A stretch of 64,000 nucleotides of DNA, from contig CAYWMD010000015.1 of the NCBI GenBank assembly GCA_964458575.1, positions 1-64,000 of the forward strand. The letters are read 5' to 3'. Under the pieces are notes generated by a model. It was given only the letters and a program-made list of their open reading frames with translations. It did no database searches and had not been told where the DNA came from. Made by a program: the position numbers and the translations under genes. Numbering within the stretch: position 1 is the stretch's first letter; each line of letters starts with the position of its first letter. Positions 15,463 through 23,406 of the stretch are shown here, one piece after another. This stretch comes from CAYWMD01 sp964458575. Lineage in GTDB: Bacteria > Verrucomicrobiota > Verrucomicrobiia > Limisphaerales > JADLHS01.

Positions 15463-15885
15463 ATGCGACCATCTTTGCTTTCCCAAGAGCAGTGGCAGAA
15501 GATTGAACCACTGCTTCCCAAGGTTAAACGCCGCAAACGCGGACGCCCGCCAAAGAACAATCGTGTGGTATTGGAAGGAATTCTTTGGGTTCTCAAAACC
15601 GGCGCGCGGTGGCGCGACGTACCAAAAGAAATCGGCGTTAGCGGTAGCGTCTGCTGGAAACGATTACGCCGCTGGGACCAGCAAGGCGTCTGGCTGCGCA
15701 GCTGGCGCGTCTTCTTATCGGAACTGGACCAGCGGGGTCGCTTGGATTGGGAAGAAAGTTTCGTGGACGGGAGTTTTGCTCCCGCCAAAAAGGGGGCGAC
15801 GGAATCGGCAAAACCAAGCGTGGAAAGGGCACAAAGTGGATGGTGGTGGTCGACGGTCAAGGTGTTCCGCTGGGAAGCCAATTGA
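15463..15885 (+). CDS. IS5-family transposase, orfA
   Basis: The 140-residue product begins MRPSLLSQEQWQKIEPLLP, the usual start of IS5/IS1031-group transposases (DUF4096-like DNA-binding domain). It includes RVVLEGILWVLKTGARWRDVP and the first catalytic Asp in ESFVDGSFAPAKKG. From about residue 112 the frame departs from the family and ends at an unrelated tail (SWWWSTVKVF-type), which shows that full transposase needs a shift into orfB at the A5G5 run at 15787-15796. Confidence 0.9.
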   Translation: MRPSLLSQEQWQKIEPLLPKVKRRKRGRPPKNNRVVLEGILWVLKTGARWRDVPKEIGVSGSVCWKRLRRWDQQGVWLRSWRVFLSELDQRGRLDWEESFVDGSFAPAKKGATESAKPSVERAQSGWWWSTVKVFRWEAN

Positions 15886-16268
15886 CCAGCGCCTCGCCCG
15901 CCGAAGTGCGTTTGGCCGAGTCCACACTCGACATGATTTCGGTCCCGCGAGGCGGGCGGGGACGACCACAAAAGCGTCCCCTGCGCGTCATCGCCGACCG
16001 CGCCTACGACAGCGATCCCTTGCGCTGGCGGCTGATCCGGCGAGGCATGCTCCTAATCAGTCCGCACCGCAAAAACCGGCGTGCTGCGTCGCTCAACGAC
16101 GGTCGCACCCTGCGCCGTTACCGCAAGCGCTGGAAGGTCGAACGCACTTTCGCCTGGTTGGGAAATTATCGGAGACTGGTCGTTCGCTACGACCGCACCT
16201 TGAGTATGTATCGCACTTTCTTTCATCTGGCCTGTGCGCTGATCACCTTGCGATTCATCCTTAAATGA
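15747..16268 (+). CDS. IS5-family transposase, orfB (catalytic part, by -1 frameshift)
   Basis: This frame lies at -1 relative to orfA. A slip on AAAAAGGGGG (15787-15796) gives the family-typical joined sequence SFAPAKKG-GDGIGKTKRGKG. It encodes the second catalytic Asp in VIADRAYDSDPLRW and the Glu in KRWKVERTFAWLGNYRRL, followed by the C-terminal FFHLACALITLRFIL. The ATG at 15747 is probably not used independently. A programmed frameshift rather than a decay mutation is likely because both frames are otherwise intact and this arrangement is known in the family. Confidence 0.9.
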   Translation: MGRKFRGREFCSRQKGGDGIGKTKRGKGTKWMVVVDGQGVPLGSQLTSASPAEVRLAESTLDMISVPRGGRGRPQKRPLRVIADRAYDSDPLRWRLIRRGMLLISPHRKNRRAASLNDGRTLRRYRKRWKVERTFAWLGNYRRLVVRYDRTLSMYRTFFHLACALITLRFILK

Positions 16269-16381
16269 ATTTAGAAACCGCTTCTAGACTAATTTGGTGT
16301 GGCAAGGCTTCTGACGAGCCGCCGTCTCAAAACAAAACCGGCTCGCGAGGACTCTCGCCCCACCAAACAATTATCCAAACC

Positions 16382-16996
16382 ATGAAATCCAAACTGACCA
16401 CCATTTTTGCAACCGTAGTTCTGGCCGGCACTGCCGTGGCCGCGCCGCAAACCTTCGATTTCAAAGACCCCAAAGGCGTGAACAATGTCGTGTTCAAGCT
16501 GGACGCACTACTCGAAGCGATCAATGGCAGCGCTGACGGCGTTTCCGGCACGGTCACGTTCGACCCGGAGAATCCCGGCGTGACGAAGGGAAAGATTGTT
16601 GTGACCAGCGCGTCGCTCAAGGTGCCGAATTCGATGATGAATGAGCATCTGCACGGCGACAAATGGCTCGACGTGGCCAAGAATCCTGAAATCACCTTTG
16701 AGGCCAAGGAACTCAAGGACGTGAAAACCACCGGCAACGTCACGACGGCCAATGCCGTGGGCACGTTTACTCTGAAGGGCGTCTCCAAGCAACTCAGTGT
16801 CCCGGTGAAGCTCACCTATTTGAAAGACAAGCTGGGCGCCCGTTCGGGTGGCAGGATGCAGGGCGATCTACTCGTCATTCGCGCCAGTTTTACGATCAAG
16901 CGCAGTGATTTCAACCTCCAGCCCGGCCAGAACGAAGACAAAGTCTCGAATGAGATTGAACTGACATTGAGCATCGCTGGCTCGTCACCGAAATAA
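16382..16996 (+). CDS. YceI-family periplasmic protein
   Basis: The 204-residue protein has a signal peptide (MKSKLTTIFATVVLAGTAVAA, cleaved near residue 21) and a YceI lipocalin-like barrel that binds polyisoprenoids in characterised members. Family motifs include VSGTVTFDPENPGVTKGKIVVTSASLKV, MNEHLHGDKWLDVAKNPEITFEA and ASFTIKRSDFNL. ATG at 16382 is chosen for the signal peptide. It was probably the last gene of the pirin-isochorismatase cluster until the IS landed about 95 bp upstream, which may have changed its promoter. Confidence 0.92.
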   Translation: MKSKLTTIFATVVLAGTAVAAPQTFDFKDPKGVNNVVFKLDALLEAINGSADGVSGTVTFDPENPGVTKGKIVVTSASLKVPNSMMNEHLHGDKWLDVAKNPEITFEAKELKDVKTTGNVTTANAVGTFTLKGVSKQLSVPVKLTYLKDKLGARSGGRMQGDLLVIRASFTIKRSDFNLQPGQNEDKVSNEIELTLSIAGSSPK

Positions 16997-17024
16997 TGCA
17001 TGGGGCGCCAAGCCAGCACTCCGC

Positions 17025-18407
17025 TCAATCAAACATCTTCCCCGGATTCAGAATCCCGTTCGGGTCAAGCGCACGGCGCAATTCGCGCATCACGCGGAGC
17101 TGCGCGTCTCCCGCGAACTTGGGCAGGATGTTTTTCTTTGCCACGCCGACGCCGTGTTCGCCGGTGATGGTGCCGCCGAGGCGGATGGCTTCGTCGAAGA
17201 TTTCTTTGAAGGCTTCTTCGACGCGGTGCATCTCGTCCTTGTTGCGTTCGTCGGTGAGGAATGTGGGATGCAGGTTGCCGTCGCCCATGTGGCCGAACGT
17301 GCCGATCTTGAGTTTGTATTTCTCCGCGACGTTGGCGACGAAGCGAATCATCTTCGCCAGTTCGCTGCGCGGCACGGTGGCGTCTTCGAGAATGGTTGTC
17401 GGCGCGACACGGGCAAGCGCTGAAAAAGCGTTCCGGCGGGCGGTGGCAAGTTTTGCGCCCTCGGCGTCGTCCGCAGCCACGCGGACTTCGCGCGCACCGT
17501 TCTTGCGGGCGAGTTCCTCCATCTTTGCGGCTTCCTCGGCCACGGCGGCGGGGTGACCATCGGTTTCCATGAGCAGCAACGCCTCACAATCCAACGGCAG
17601 GCCGACCTTGGCGTAATCCTCGACACAATGAATCGTGGTGCGATCCAGAAACTCCAGCGTGCAGGGAATGATCTGCGCCGCGATGATGTCGGAAACGGTT
17701 TGGGCCGCCTGGTCCATCGCCGCGTACGTGGCGACCATCGTCTTCTTCGTCTGCGGTTTGGGAATCAGCCGGAGTAAAACCTTCGTGATGACGCCCAACG
17801 TGCCTTCCGACCCGATGAACAGATCGCGCAAGGAATAACCCGCCACGTCCTTCACGCATTTGTTACCCGTGAAACACACCTCGCCGTCGGGCAACACGAT
17901 TTCCAAGCCCATGACATAATTGCGTGTTATGCCGTATTTCAAACCGCGCAAGCCGCCGGAGTTTTCCGCCACGTTGCCGCCGATGGTGGAAATCTTCATC
18001 GAGCCGGGGTCGGGCGGATAAAACAAGCCCGCTGCCGTGGCCGCATCGGAAATCGTCAGCGTGGTTGTACCGGCTTCGACCAGCATCGTCAGGTTGGCGC
18101 GATCCAGTTCGATAATCTTGTCCATCTTGACCAGGCAAAGCACGATGCAATCTGTCGTCGGCAGGCTGCCCCCGCTCAAACCCGTGCCTGAGCCGCGCGT
18201 GACAATGGGCGTTTTTGTCTGGTTGCCCAGTTTAAGGATGGCGGACACCTGTTCCGTGGATTTGGGAAACACGACACACCCCGGCATTTGTTTCAACGCC
18301 GCAGTGCCGTCAAATGAATACGGGATGAGGTCTTCCCTGGCCGTGAGCAGGTGTTCCTTACCAACGATGTCCCGGAGTTTTGCGAGTGTGTCTTGTGCAA
18401 ATGCCAT
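17025..18407 (-). CDS. glcD: Glycolate oxidase FAD subunit
   Basis: This 460-residue FAD-linked oxidase of the GlcD/D-lactate dehydrogenase type has the FAD-binding PP motif (VTRGSGTGLSGGSLPT), GDPGSM-type PPDPGSMKISTIGGNVAENSGG, and C-terminal GTFGHMGDGNLHPTF and GGTITGEHGVGVAKK. The family oxidises glycolate or D-2-hydroxy acids to 2-keto acids. ATG at 18407 (MAFAQDTLAKLRD) is chosen; an ATG two codons upstream is equally possible. GlcF, the iron-sulfur partner, is at 10377-11702 on the same strand. No glcE is seen. The gene is divergent from the aldehyde dehydrogenase gene with a shared 130-bp promoter region. Confidence 0.93.
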   Translation of the reverse strand: MAFAQDTLAKLRDIVGKEHLLTAREDLIPYSFDGTAALKQMPGCVVFPKSTEQVSAILKLGNQTKTPIVTRGSGTGLSGGSLPTTDCIVLCLVKMDKIIELDRANLTMLVEAGTTTLTISDAATAAGLFYPPDPGSMKISTIGGNVAENSGGLRGLKYGITRNYVMGLEIVLPDGEVCFTGNKCVKDVAGYSLRDLFIGSEGTLGVITKVLLRLIPKPQTKKTMVATYAAMDQAAQTVSDIIAAQIIPCTLEFLDRTTIHCVEDYAKVGLPLDCEALLLMETDGHPAAVAEEAAKMEELARKNGAREVRVAADDAEGAKLATARRNAFSALARVAPTTILEDATVPRSELAKMIRFVANVAEKYKLKIGTFGHMGDGNLHPTFLTDERNKDEMHRVEEAFKEIFDEAIRLGGTITGEHGVGVAKKNILPKFAGDAQLRVMRELRRALDPNGILNPGKMFD

Positions 18408-18537
18408 AACCATTTCAACACGAGCATGGTTGACGGCACAGGCCCGGTCAAGGAATCCAAAGTCGCATTTGCCGTGGCGTGCCGGTGAATTTTGAACTTT
18501 CAATTTTGCACGGTAGCTGGCTTGGTGTGGCGGTCGC

Positions 18538-19962
18538 ATGAAAACCTACCCGGTCTATTTGAACGGCAATTGGACCATCACGGGCGATTCCATCCCGGTG
18601 ATGAATCCCGCCAATGCCGAGGTTTTCGCGCGCATGACCGTCGTGGATGTCGCGCACGTCGTCCAAGCCATCAGTGACGCGCATACCGCATTCGCCGCGT
18701 GGCGGCAGGTGACCGGCAAGGGGCGGGGTGAACTGCTCCACAAGGTGGCCAATGAACTGGAACGGCGACGGGAGGAAATCGCCCGCATCATCACGCTGGA
18801 GAACGGCAAGCCGCTTACGCAAAGCCAGGGCGAAGTCGCGATCGCGGTGGATCATCTTCGCTGGTATGCCGGGGAGGCGCGGCGTGGTTATGGCCGCGTG
18901 ATCCCCCAGTCAGCCGAAGAAAAGCGGCATCTCGTGGTCAAAGTCCCGCTCGGCGTGGTGGCGGCCATCAGTCCGTGGAACTTTCCGCTCGCGGTGGCCG
19001 TGCGCAAGGTTGCCCCGGCTCTCGCTGCGGGCTGCACGGTGATTTTGAAGCCGGCCGAGCAAACGCCGTTGAGTGCCGTGGCCTTCGCCGAATGTATCGA
19101 GGCCGCGAAGCCGCCCAAGGGAATTTTCCAAATGTTCGTGGGCTCGCCGGAGGAGATTGGCCGCGAGTTTCTAGCCAACCCGCGTTGCCGCAAAATCACG
19201 TTCACCGGTTCGACCGAAGTGGGAAGGAAACTGATTGAAGGTGCGGCCAAGCAAATCAAACCACTTTCGCTCGAACTCGGCGGCCACGCGCCCGTGCTGG
19301 TGTTTGAAGATTGCGACCTAAGCCAGGCGGTGAAGCACACGCTGATCGCCAAATTCCGCAACTCCGGCCAATCTTGCGTCTCGGCCAACCGCATTTATGT
19401 CCAGCGCGCGGTCTATCCGGCGTTTTTGCGCGCGTTCGTCGAGGAAACGAAGGCGATGAAAATGGGCAGCGGCCTGGACCCGGAGACGGAAATCGGCCCC
19501 TTGATAAACGAGGAGGCCGTCGCGCGCGCCGTCGAGCACGTCCAGGACGCTGTGGCCGGCGGGGGGAAATTGCTTTGCGGCGGTGTTCGCGGCAATGGTC
19601 CCGGATTTTTCTTTGAACCGACCGTGTTGAGTGATGTTTCCCGCAACGCGCTTTGCATGTTCGAGGAAACCTTCGCCCCGGTCGCGCCAGTGACGCCCTT
19701 CGACACGGACCGTGAAGCCATCGAACTGGCCAATGGGTCGAACTACGGCTTGAGCGCGTATGTTTTCACGAAGGACATGCAACGCACGTTCCGTCTCGCG
19801 GACCTCCTCGAAGCCGGCACCGTGGGCATCAACGACGGACTGCCGGTGTCGCCGCAATGCCCCTTTGGGGGTGTGAAGCACAGCGGTTGGGGTCTCGAGA
19901 TGGGCAGCGAAGGGATGGCGGAGTTCCTTGTGACCAAGCACGTCGCGATTTCGATTGATTGA
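18538..19962 (+). CDS. gabD: NAD(P)-dependent succinate-semialdehyde dehydrogenase-like aldehyde dehydrogenase
   Basis: This 474-residue ALDH has the catalytic cysteine in RNSGQSCVSANRIYV, the general base Glu in LSLELGGHAPV, the Asn in SPWNFPLA and the nucleotide-binding FTGSTEVGRKL. The SPWNFPLAVAVRKVAPALAAG and the C-terminal GLPVSPQCPFGGVKHSGWGLEMG resemble succinate-semialdehyde dehydrogenases, which feed succinate to the TCA cycle; glycolaldehyde or lactaldehyde could also be oxidised given the divergent glcD. No 4-aminobutyrate transaminase is near, so the substrate is inferred only. Confidence 0.9.
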   Translation: MKTYPVYLNGNWTITGDSIPVMNPANAEVFARMTVVDVAHVVQAISDAHTAFAAWRQVTGKGRGELLHKVANELERRREEIARIITLENGKPLTQSQGEVAIAVDHLRWYAGEARRGYGRVIPQSAEEKRHLVVKVPLGVVAAISPWNFPLAVAVRKVAPALAAGCTVILKPAEQTPLSAVAFAECIEAAKPPKGIFQMFVGSPEEIGREFLANPRCRKITFTGSTEVGRKLIEGAAKQIKPLSLELGGHAPVLVFEDCDLSQAVKHTLIAKFRNSGQSCVSANRIYVQRAVYPAFLRAFVEETKAMKMGSGLDPETEIGPLINEEAVARAVEHVQDAVAGGGKLLCGGVRGNGPGFFFEPTVLSDVSRNALCMFEETFAPVAPVTPFDTDREAIELANGSNYGLSAYVFTKDMQRTFRLADLLEAGTVGINDGLPVSPQCPFGGVKHSGWGLEMGSEGMAEFLVTKHVAISID

Positions 19963-20079
19963 TTTTTCACGGACGGGACTGCAGTGGGCAGCTTTCGTTC
20001 AACCACCGGGGAATTCGACCGTTGCGCAGTTTAAGATTCGACTTGAGTTGACCTCGGCTGACACGCAAAGTGGCAGCCT

Positions 20080-21012
20080 ATGAAACAGAGGATTCGGGTG
20101 TTCATCTTGTCCTTGCTTTTTGTTTTCAACTTAACCCTTGCCGGCATTAATGATGGCCTGGTGGCCTATTACCCCTTCGATGGAAACGCGCTCGACGCGA
20201 GCGGAAACGGGGGGCATGGCAGCAATCGCACCGGGTTGGTCACCTACAACGCGGGCAAGATCGGCCAAGCGGCGTGGTTCGACGGAGAAAGCTGCTTGAT
20301 TCTTCCGCAGCCCCGACTTTTGGATGGTGCATCCAACGCCACCGTGTGCGCCTGGGTCTATCTGGCCAACGGCCAGAGTGGACAAATACTCGCGACGGGT
20401 GACGGTCGTCCCGAACGCGACCCGATTTCCACTCGCATCAATGCCACCAGCGCCCAGGACTGCCGGTTCGAAGAGGTCATCAACAACCAGCAAGTCACGA
20501 TCGGCTTCCTGTACGGAGGATTCCTCCCGGGACTTTCGGTCGGCAGCTGGCATTTGTACAGCCAGGTCCTGGAGCGCGTGGGCTCACAATCGGTCGTTCG
20601 GTGTTACATGGACGGCGACCTGGCGCTACAGACCACGAATTCGCAGTTTTCCCACATCGCCTACGACCTGGACATGCCGCCACTCGTCGGGGCGATTGAA
20701 TCGGCCAGCCCGTGGCAATTCTGGAACGGCGGGATTGATGAGCTGCGAGTTTATGACCGGGCCTTGAGCGGAGCAGAAATTGCTGGTTTGTATTACGCGG
20801 CAAACCCGGCGCTTACAATCTCAGTTTCCCAGGTTCGAATCTGCTGGTTCGCACCTGCGGACACCGTTTCCCAAATCCAATACCGTTCGGAGTTAACCGC
20901 GAACACCTGGAGTAATCTGGGCGCGCCCGTGATCGGCTATGGCACCAACGTTTGCATCACGGACGAAGTCGGCGGACCGCAACGATACTATCGCGTGACT
21001 TTCGAGCCATAG
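20080..21012 (+). CDS. Secreted LamG-domain (jelly-roll) protein
   Basis: The 310-residue protein has a signal peptide (MKQRIRVFILSLLFVFNLTLA) followed by a LamG/concanavalin-like jelly roll (GLVAYYPFDGNALDASGNGGHG, WHLYSQVLERVGSQSVVRCYMDGD, GGIDELRVYDRALSGAEIAGLY), a carbohydrate- or protein-binding fold. The last ~65 residues (IQYRSELTANTWSNLGAPVI ... QRYYRVTFEP) form the C-terminal module shared with four other secreted proteins in this window. No catalytic domain is visible. Monocistronic as far as can be seen. Confidence 0.85.
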   Translation: MKQRIRVFILSLLFVFNLTLAGINDGLVAYYPFDGNALDASGNGGHGSNRTGLVTYNAGKIGQAAWFDGESCLILPQPRLLDGASNATVCAWVYLANGQSGQILATGDGRPERDPISTRINATSAQDCRFEEVINNQQVTIGFLYGGFLPGLSVGSWHLYSQVLERVGSQSVVRCYMDGDLALQTTNSQFSHIAYDLDMPPLVGAIESASPWQFWNGGIDELRVYDRALSGAEIAGLYYAANPALTISVSQVRICWFAPADTVSQIQYRSELTANTWSNLGAPVIGYGTNVCITDEVGGPQRYYRVTFEP

Positions 21013-21078
21013 GACGTCGGGAATCAACTATCAGCGCGCAAACCCGGCGACAAAGCTTCTGAGCCGACTCCTCTCCAA

Positions 21079-23214
21079 TCATGGAGCCAACTTCATTCCC
21101 AGTTCCTTCGCCAGAAAGGCAAGTTCATCCGTCTTCTCCTCGATCTGTTTCATCGTGGGTTTGCCCGCGCCATGACCGGCCTTCGTCTCAATGCGGATCA
21201 ACACGGGGTTCGGACCACGCTGGCATTCCTGCAATCGCGCGGCGAATTTGAAGCTGTGGGCCGGCACCACGCGATCATCGTGGTCCGCCGTCGTGATCAA
21301 CGTCGCAGGATAGCGCACGCCGGGCTTGAGGTTGTGATAGGGCGAGTAGGCGTAAAGGAACGGGAAGTCGGCCGCTTTGTCCGCGCTGCCGTAATCGCTT
21401 GCCCAGGCCCAACCGATGGTGAACTTGTGGAAACGCAGCATGTCCATCACGCCGACGGCGGGCAACGCCACGCGAAAAAGTCCGGGCCGCTGCGTCATGC
21501 ACGCGCCCACCAGCAATCCACCGTTGCTCCCACCCTGGATGGCCAGTTTCCTGGGTGAGGTATAGTGGTTTGCCTGGAGCCATTCCGCCGCCGCGATGAA
21601 GTCATCGAAGACGTTTTGTTTTCGCTGTTTCGTGCCCGCTTGATGCCATTCCTCTCCGTATTCGCCGCCGCCGCGCAAGTTGGCTTGGGCATAAACCCCG
21701 CCCATTTCCAGCCACACCGCCCGGCTCACGCTGAAACCGGGCGTGAGACTGATGTTGAAACCGCCGTAGCCGTAGAGCAGCGTCGGATTCTGGCCATCGA
21801 GTTTCAACCCGCGTTTATACACCAGGAACATCGGCACGCGCGTGCCGTCTTTGCTCGAATAAAAAACCTGTTGCGTTTCATAGGCCGCCGCATCGAAATC
21901 CAATTCCGGTTGCCGGAACACCGTGCTTTGGCCGGTGGTAAGATCATAACGGTAAATGGTCCCCGGCGTCGTGAAGCTGGTGAAACCGTAGAATGTTTCG
22001 GTGTCGCTCCGTTTGCCGCTGAAACCGCTGGCGCTGCCAATGCCGGGCAAATTCACTTCGCGCACCGGCGCTCCGTCCAGCGCGAAGATTTTGACCACAC
22101 TACGCGCATCCTTCAGATAGCTCGCGATGAATTGATTGTTCACCAGGCTGACCCCGGCCAGCGTGTCCGCGCTTTCGGGCAGGATCTCCCTCCAGTTCGC
22201 CCGCGCCGGCCGGGTGACATCTATTGCAATCATTCGCCCGCGCGGCGCGGACAGGTCGGTCTTGAACCAGAACACCGGGCCGTCATTCCCCACGAAGTCG
22301 TAACTCGCGTCGAAGTCCATCAACAGTTCCGCCACCGGCGAGTCGGGTCGCGACAAATCCTTGTAAAGCACGCGATTCTTCGGGTCGGTGCCTTCGTTGG
22401 CGGCAATGATCAGGTATCGTCCATCCTCGGAAACGCTGCCGTAAAAGCCCCAATCCGGTTTGTCCTTTCGTTCATAGATCAGCGCGTCCGCCGACTGTTC
22501 CGTTCCAAGCCGATGGAAATAAAGTTTGTGAAATTTGTTCACGCCGGTGAGCGCATCGCCGGGTTTGGGCGCGTCATAACGGCTGTAAAAGAAACCGCTG
22601 CCATCCTTCCGCCACGCCGCCCCGCTGAACTTCACCCATTGCAGATGATCGGCGAGGTCGCGACCGGTGCGGACATCGCGAACTCTCCATTCGTTCCAGT
22701 CAGATCCGGACGTTGCCAGACCGTAGGCCAGCAGGTTCCCATCGTCGCTCACCGCCAACCCAGCCAGCGCCACCGTGCCGTCCGGCGAGAGCGTGTTTGG
22801 GTCCAGCAAGACGCGCGGCGCGGCGTCGAGCGATTCGACGGTGTACAGCACGCTTTGGTTTTGCAGGCCATCGTTGCGCGAATAGAAATATCGTCCGCCC
22901 TCCTTGAAAGGCACGCCATAGCGCTCGAAGTTCCACAACTTTGTCAGGCGCGCCGCGATCGCATTGCGCCCGGGAATGGCGTGGAGATAATTGAACGTGA
23001 CCTGGTTCTGCGCCGCCACCCAGGCCTTGGTGGCGGGCGCATTGTCATCCTCCAACCAGCGATACGGATCGTTCACGCGCGTACCGAAGTAATTGTCCAC
23101 GACGTTCGTTTTCTGAGTGGGCGGGTAAGCCAGACGCGTTGAAACCGTGGAGCAACCCCCGGTCACCAGCAGGAAACCCGTGACGGTCAGCAGCCATCGC
23201 ATGAATGTTGACAT
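21079..23214 (-). CDS. Prolyl oligopeptidase (S9A), probable lipoprotein
   Basis: The 711-residue peptidase hydrolyses short proline-containing peptides. The N-terminal propeller starts with NYFGTRVNDPYRWLEDDNAP, typical of S9A. The catalytic serine lies in IQGGSNGGLLVGACMTQRP, the Asp in TADHDDRVVPAHSFK and the His in KAGHGAGKPT. The N-terminus (LLTVTGFLLVTGGCSTVS) is a signal peptide with a lipobox-like VTGGC, so it may be anchored to a membrane facing the periplasm. The size is normal for the family. It is convergent with the LamG gene. Confidence 0.95.
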   Translation of the reverse strand: MSTFMRWLLTVTGFLLVTGGCSTVSTRLAYPPTQKTNVVDNYFGTRVNDPYRWLEDDNAPATKAWVAAQNQVTFNYLHAIPGRNAIAARLTKLWNFERYGVPFKEGGRYFYSRNDGLQNQSVLYTVESLDAAPRVLLDPNTLSPDGTVALAGLAVSDDGNLLAYGLATSGSDWNEWRVRDVRTGRDLADHLQWVKFSGAAWRKDGSGFFYSRYDAPKPGDALTGVNKFHKLYFHRLGTEQSADALIYERKDKPDWGFYGSVSEDGRYLIIAANEGTDPKNRVLYKDLSRPDSPVAELLMDFDASYDFVGNDGPVFWFKTDLSAPRGRMIAIDVTRPARANWREILPESADTLAGVSLVNNQFIASYLKDARSVVKIFALDGAPVREVNLPGIGSASGFSGKRSDTETFYGFTSFTTPGTIYRYDLTTGQSTVFRQPELDFDAAAYETQQVFYSSKDGTRVPMFLVYKRGLKLDGQNPTLLYGYGGFNISLTPGFSVSRAVWLEMGGVYAQANLRGGGEYGEEWHQAGTKQRKQNVFDDFIAAAEWLQANHYTSPRKLAIQGGSNGGLLVGACMTQRPGLFRVALPAVGVMDMLRFHKFTIGWAWASDYGSADKAADFPFLYAYSPYHNLKPGVRYPATLITTADHDDRVVPAHSFKFAARLQECQRGPNPVLIRIETKAGHGAGKPTMKQIEEKTDELAFLAKELGMKLAP

Positions 23215-23406
23215 CTGGGAAGGATGTTTGGATGAAGCGATTACGTCAAAGCCAATGCGGTTTGGGCTGTCGCTGCATGCTTGGGTGCGTTCACTCCAAG
23301 GCCAAATGCTAGCATGGGTTCAACGCCGAGGGAATGGGATCAATCGAATGGCATTCGACGTGCGAAAGGCTTGCCAGATGTTCTGGCATCTGCTCATCAT
23401 GTCGCC

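Larger units (their letters stand above)
15373..16286 (+). mobile_element. IS5-family (IS427-like) insertion sequence with two overlapping ORFs
   Basis: The element is 914 bp with perfect 24-bp inverted repeats at 15373-15396 (TAGAAGCGGTTTCTAAATTC...) and 16263-16286. The outermost TA on both sides is probably the 2-bp target duplication, as in the IS427 subgroup, making the element proper 15375-16284. It carries orfA and orfB joined by a -1 frameshift. Both ends are intact and the frames look healthy, so recent transposition is likely. It splits the LysR-adjacent cluster between the small membrane protein and the YceI gene. Confidence 0.93.

Noticed and set aside
21565..23142. Open plus-strand frame of 525 codons
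   Set aside because: It is antisense to the well-supported prolyl oligopeptidase; its residue composition is that of a GC-rich shadow.
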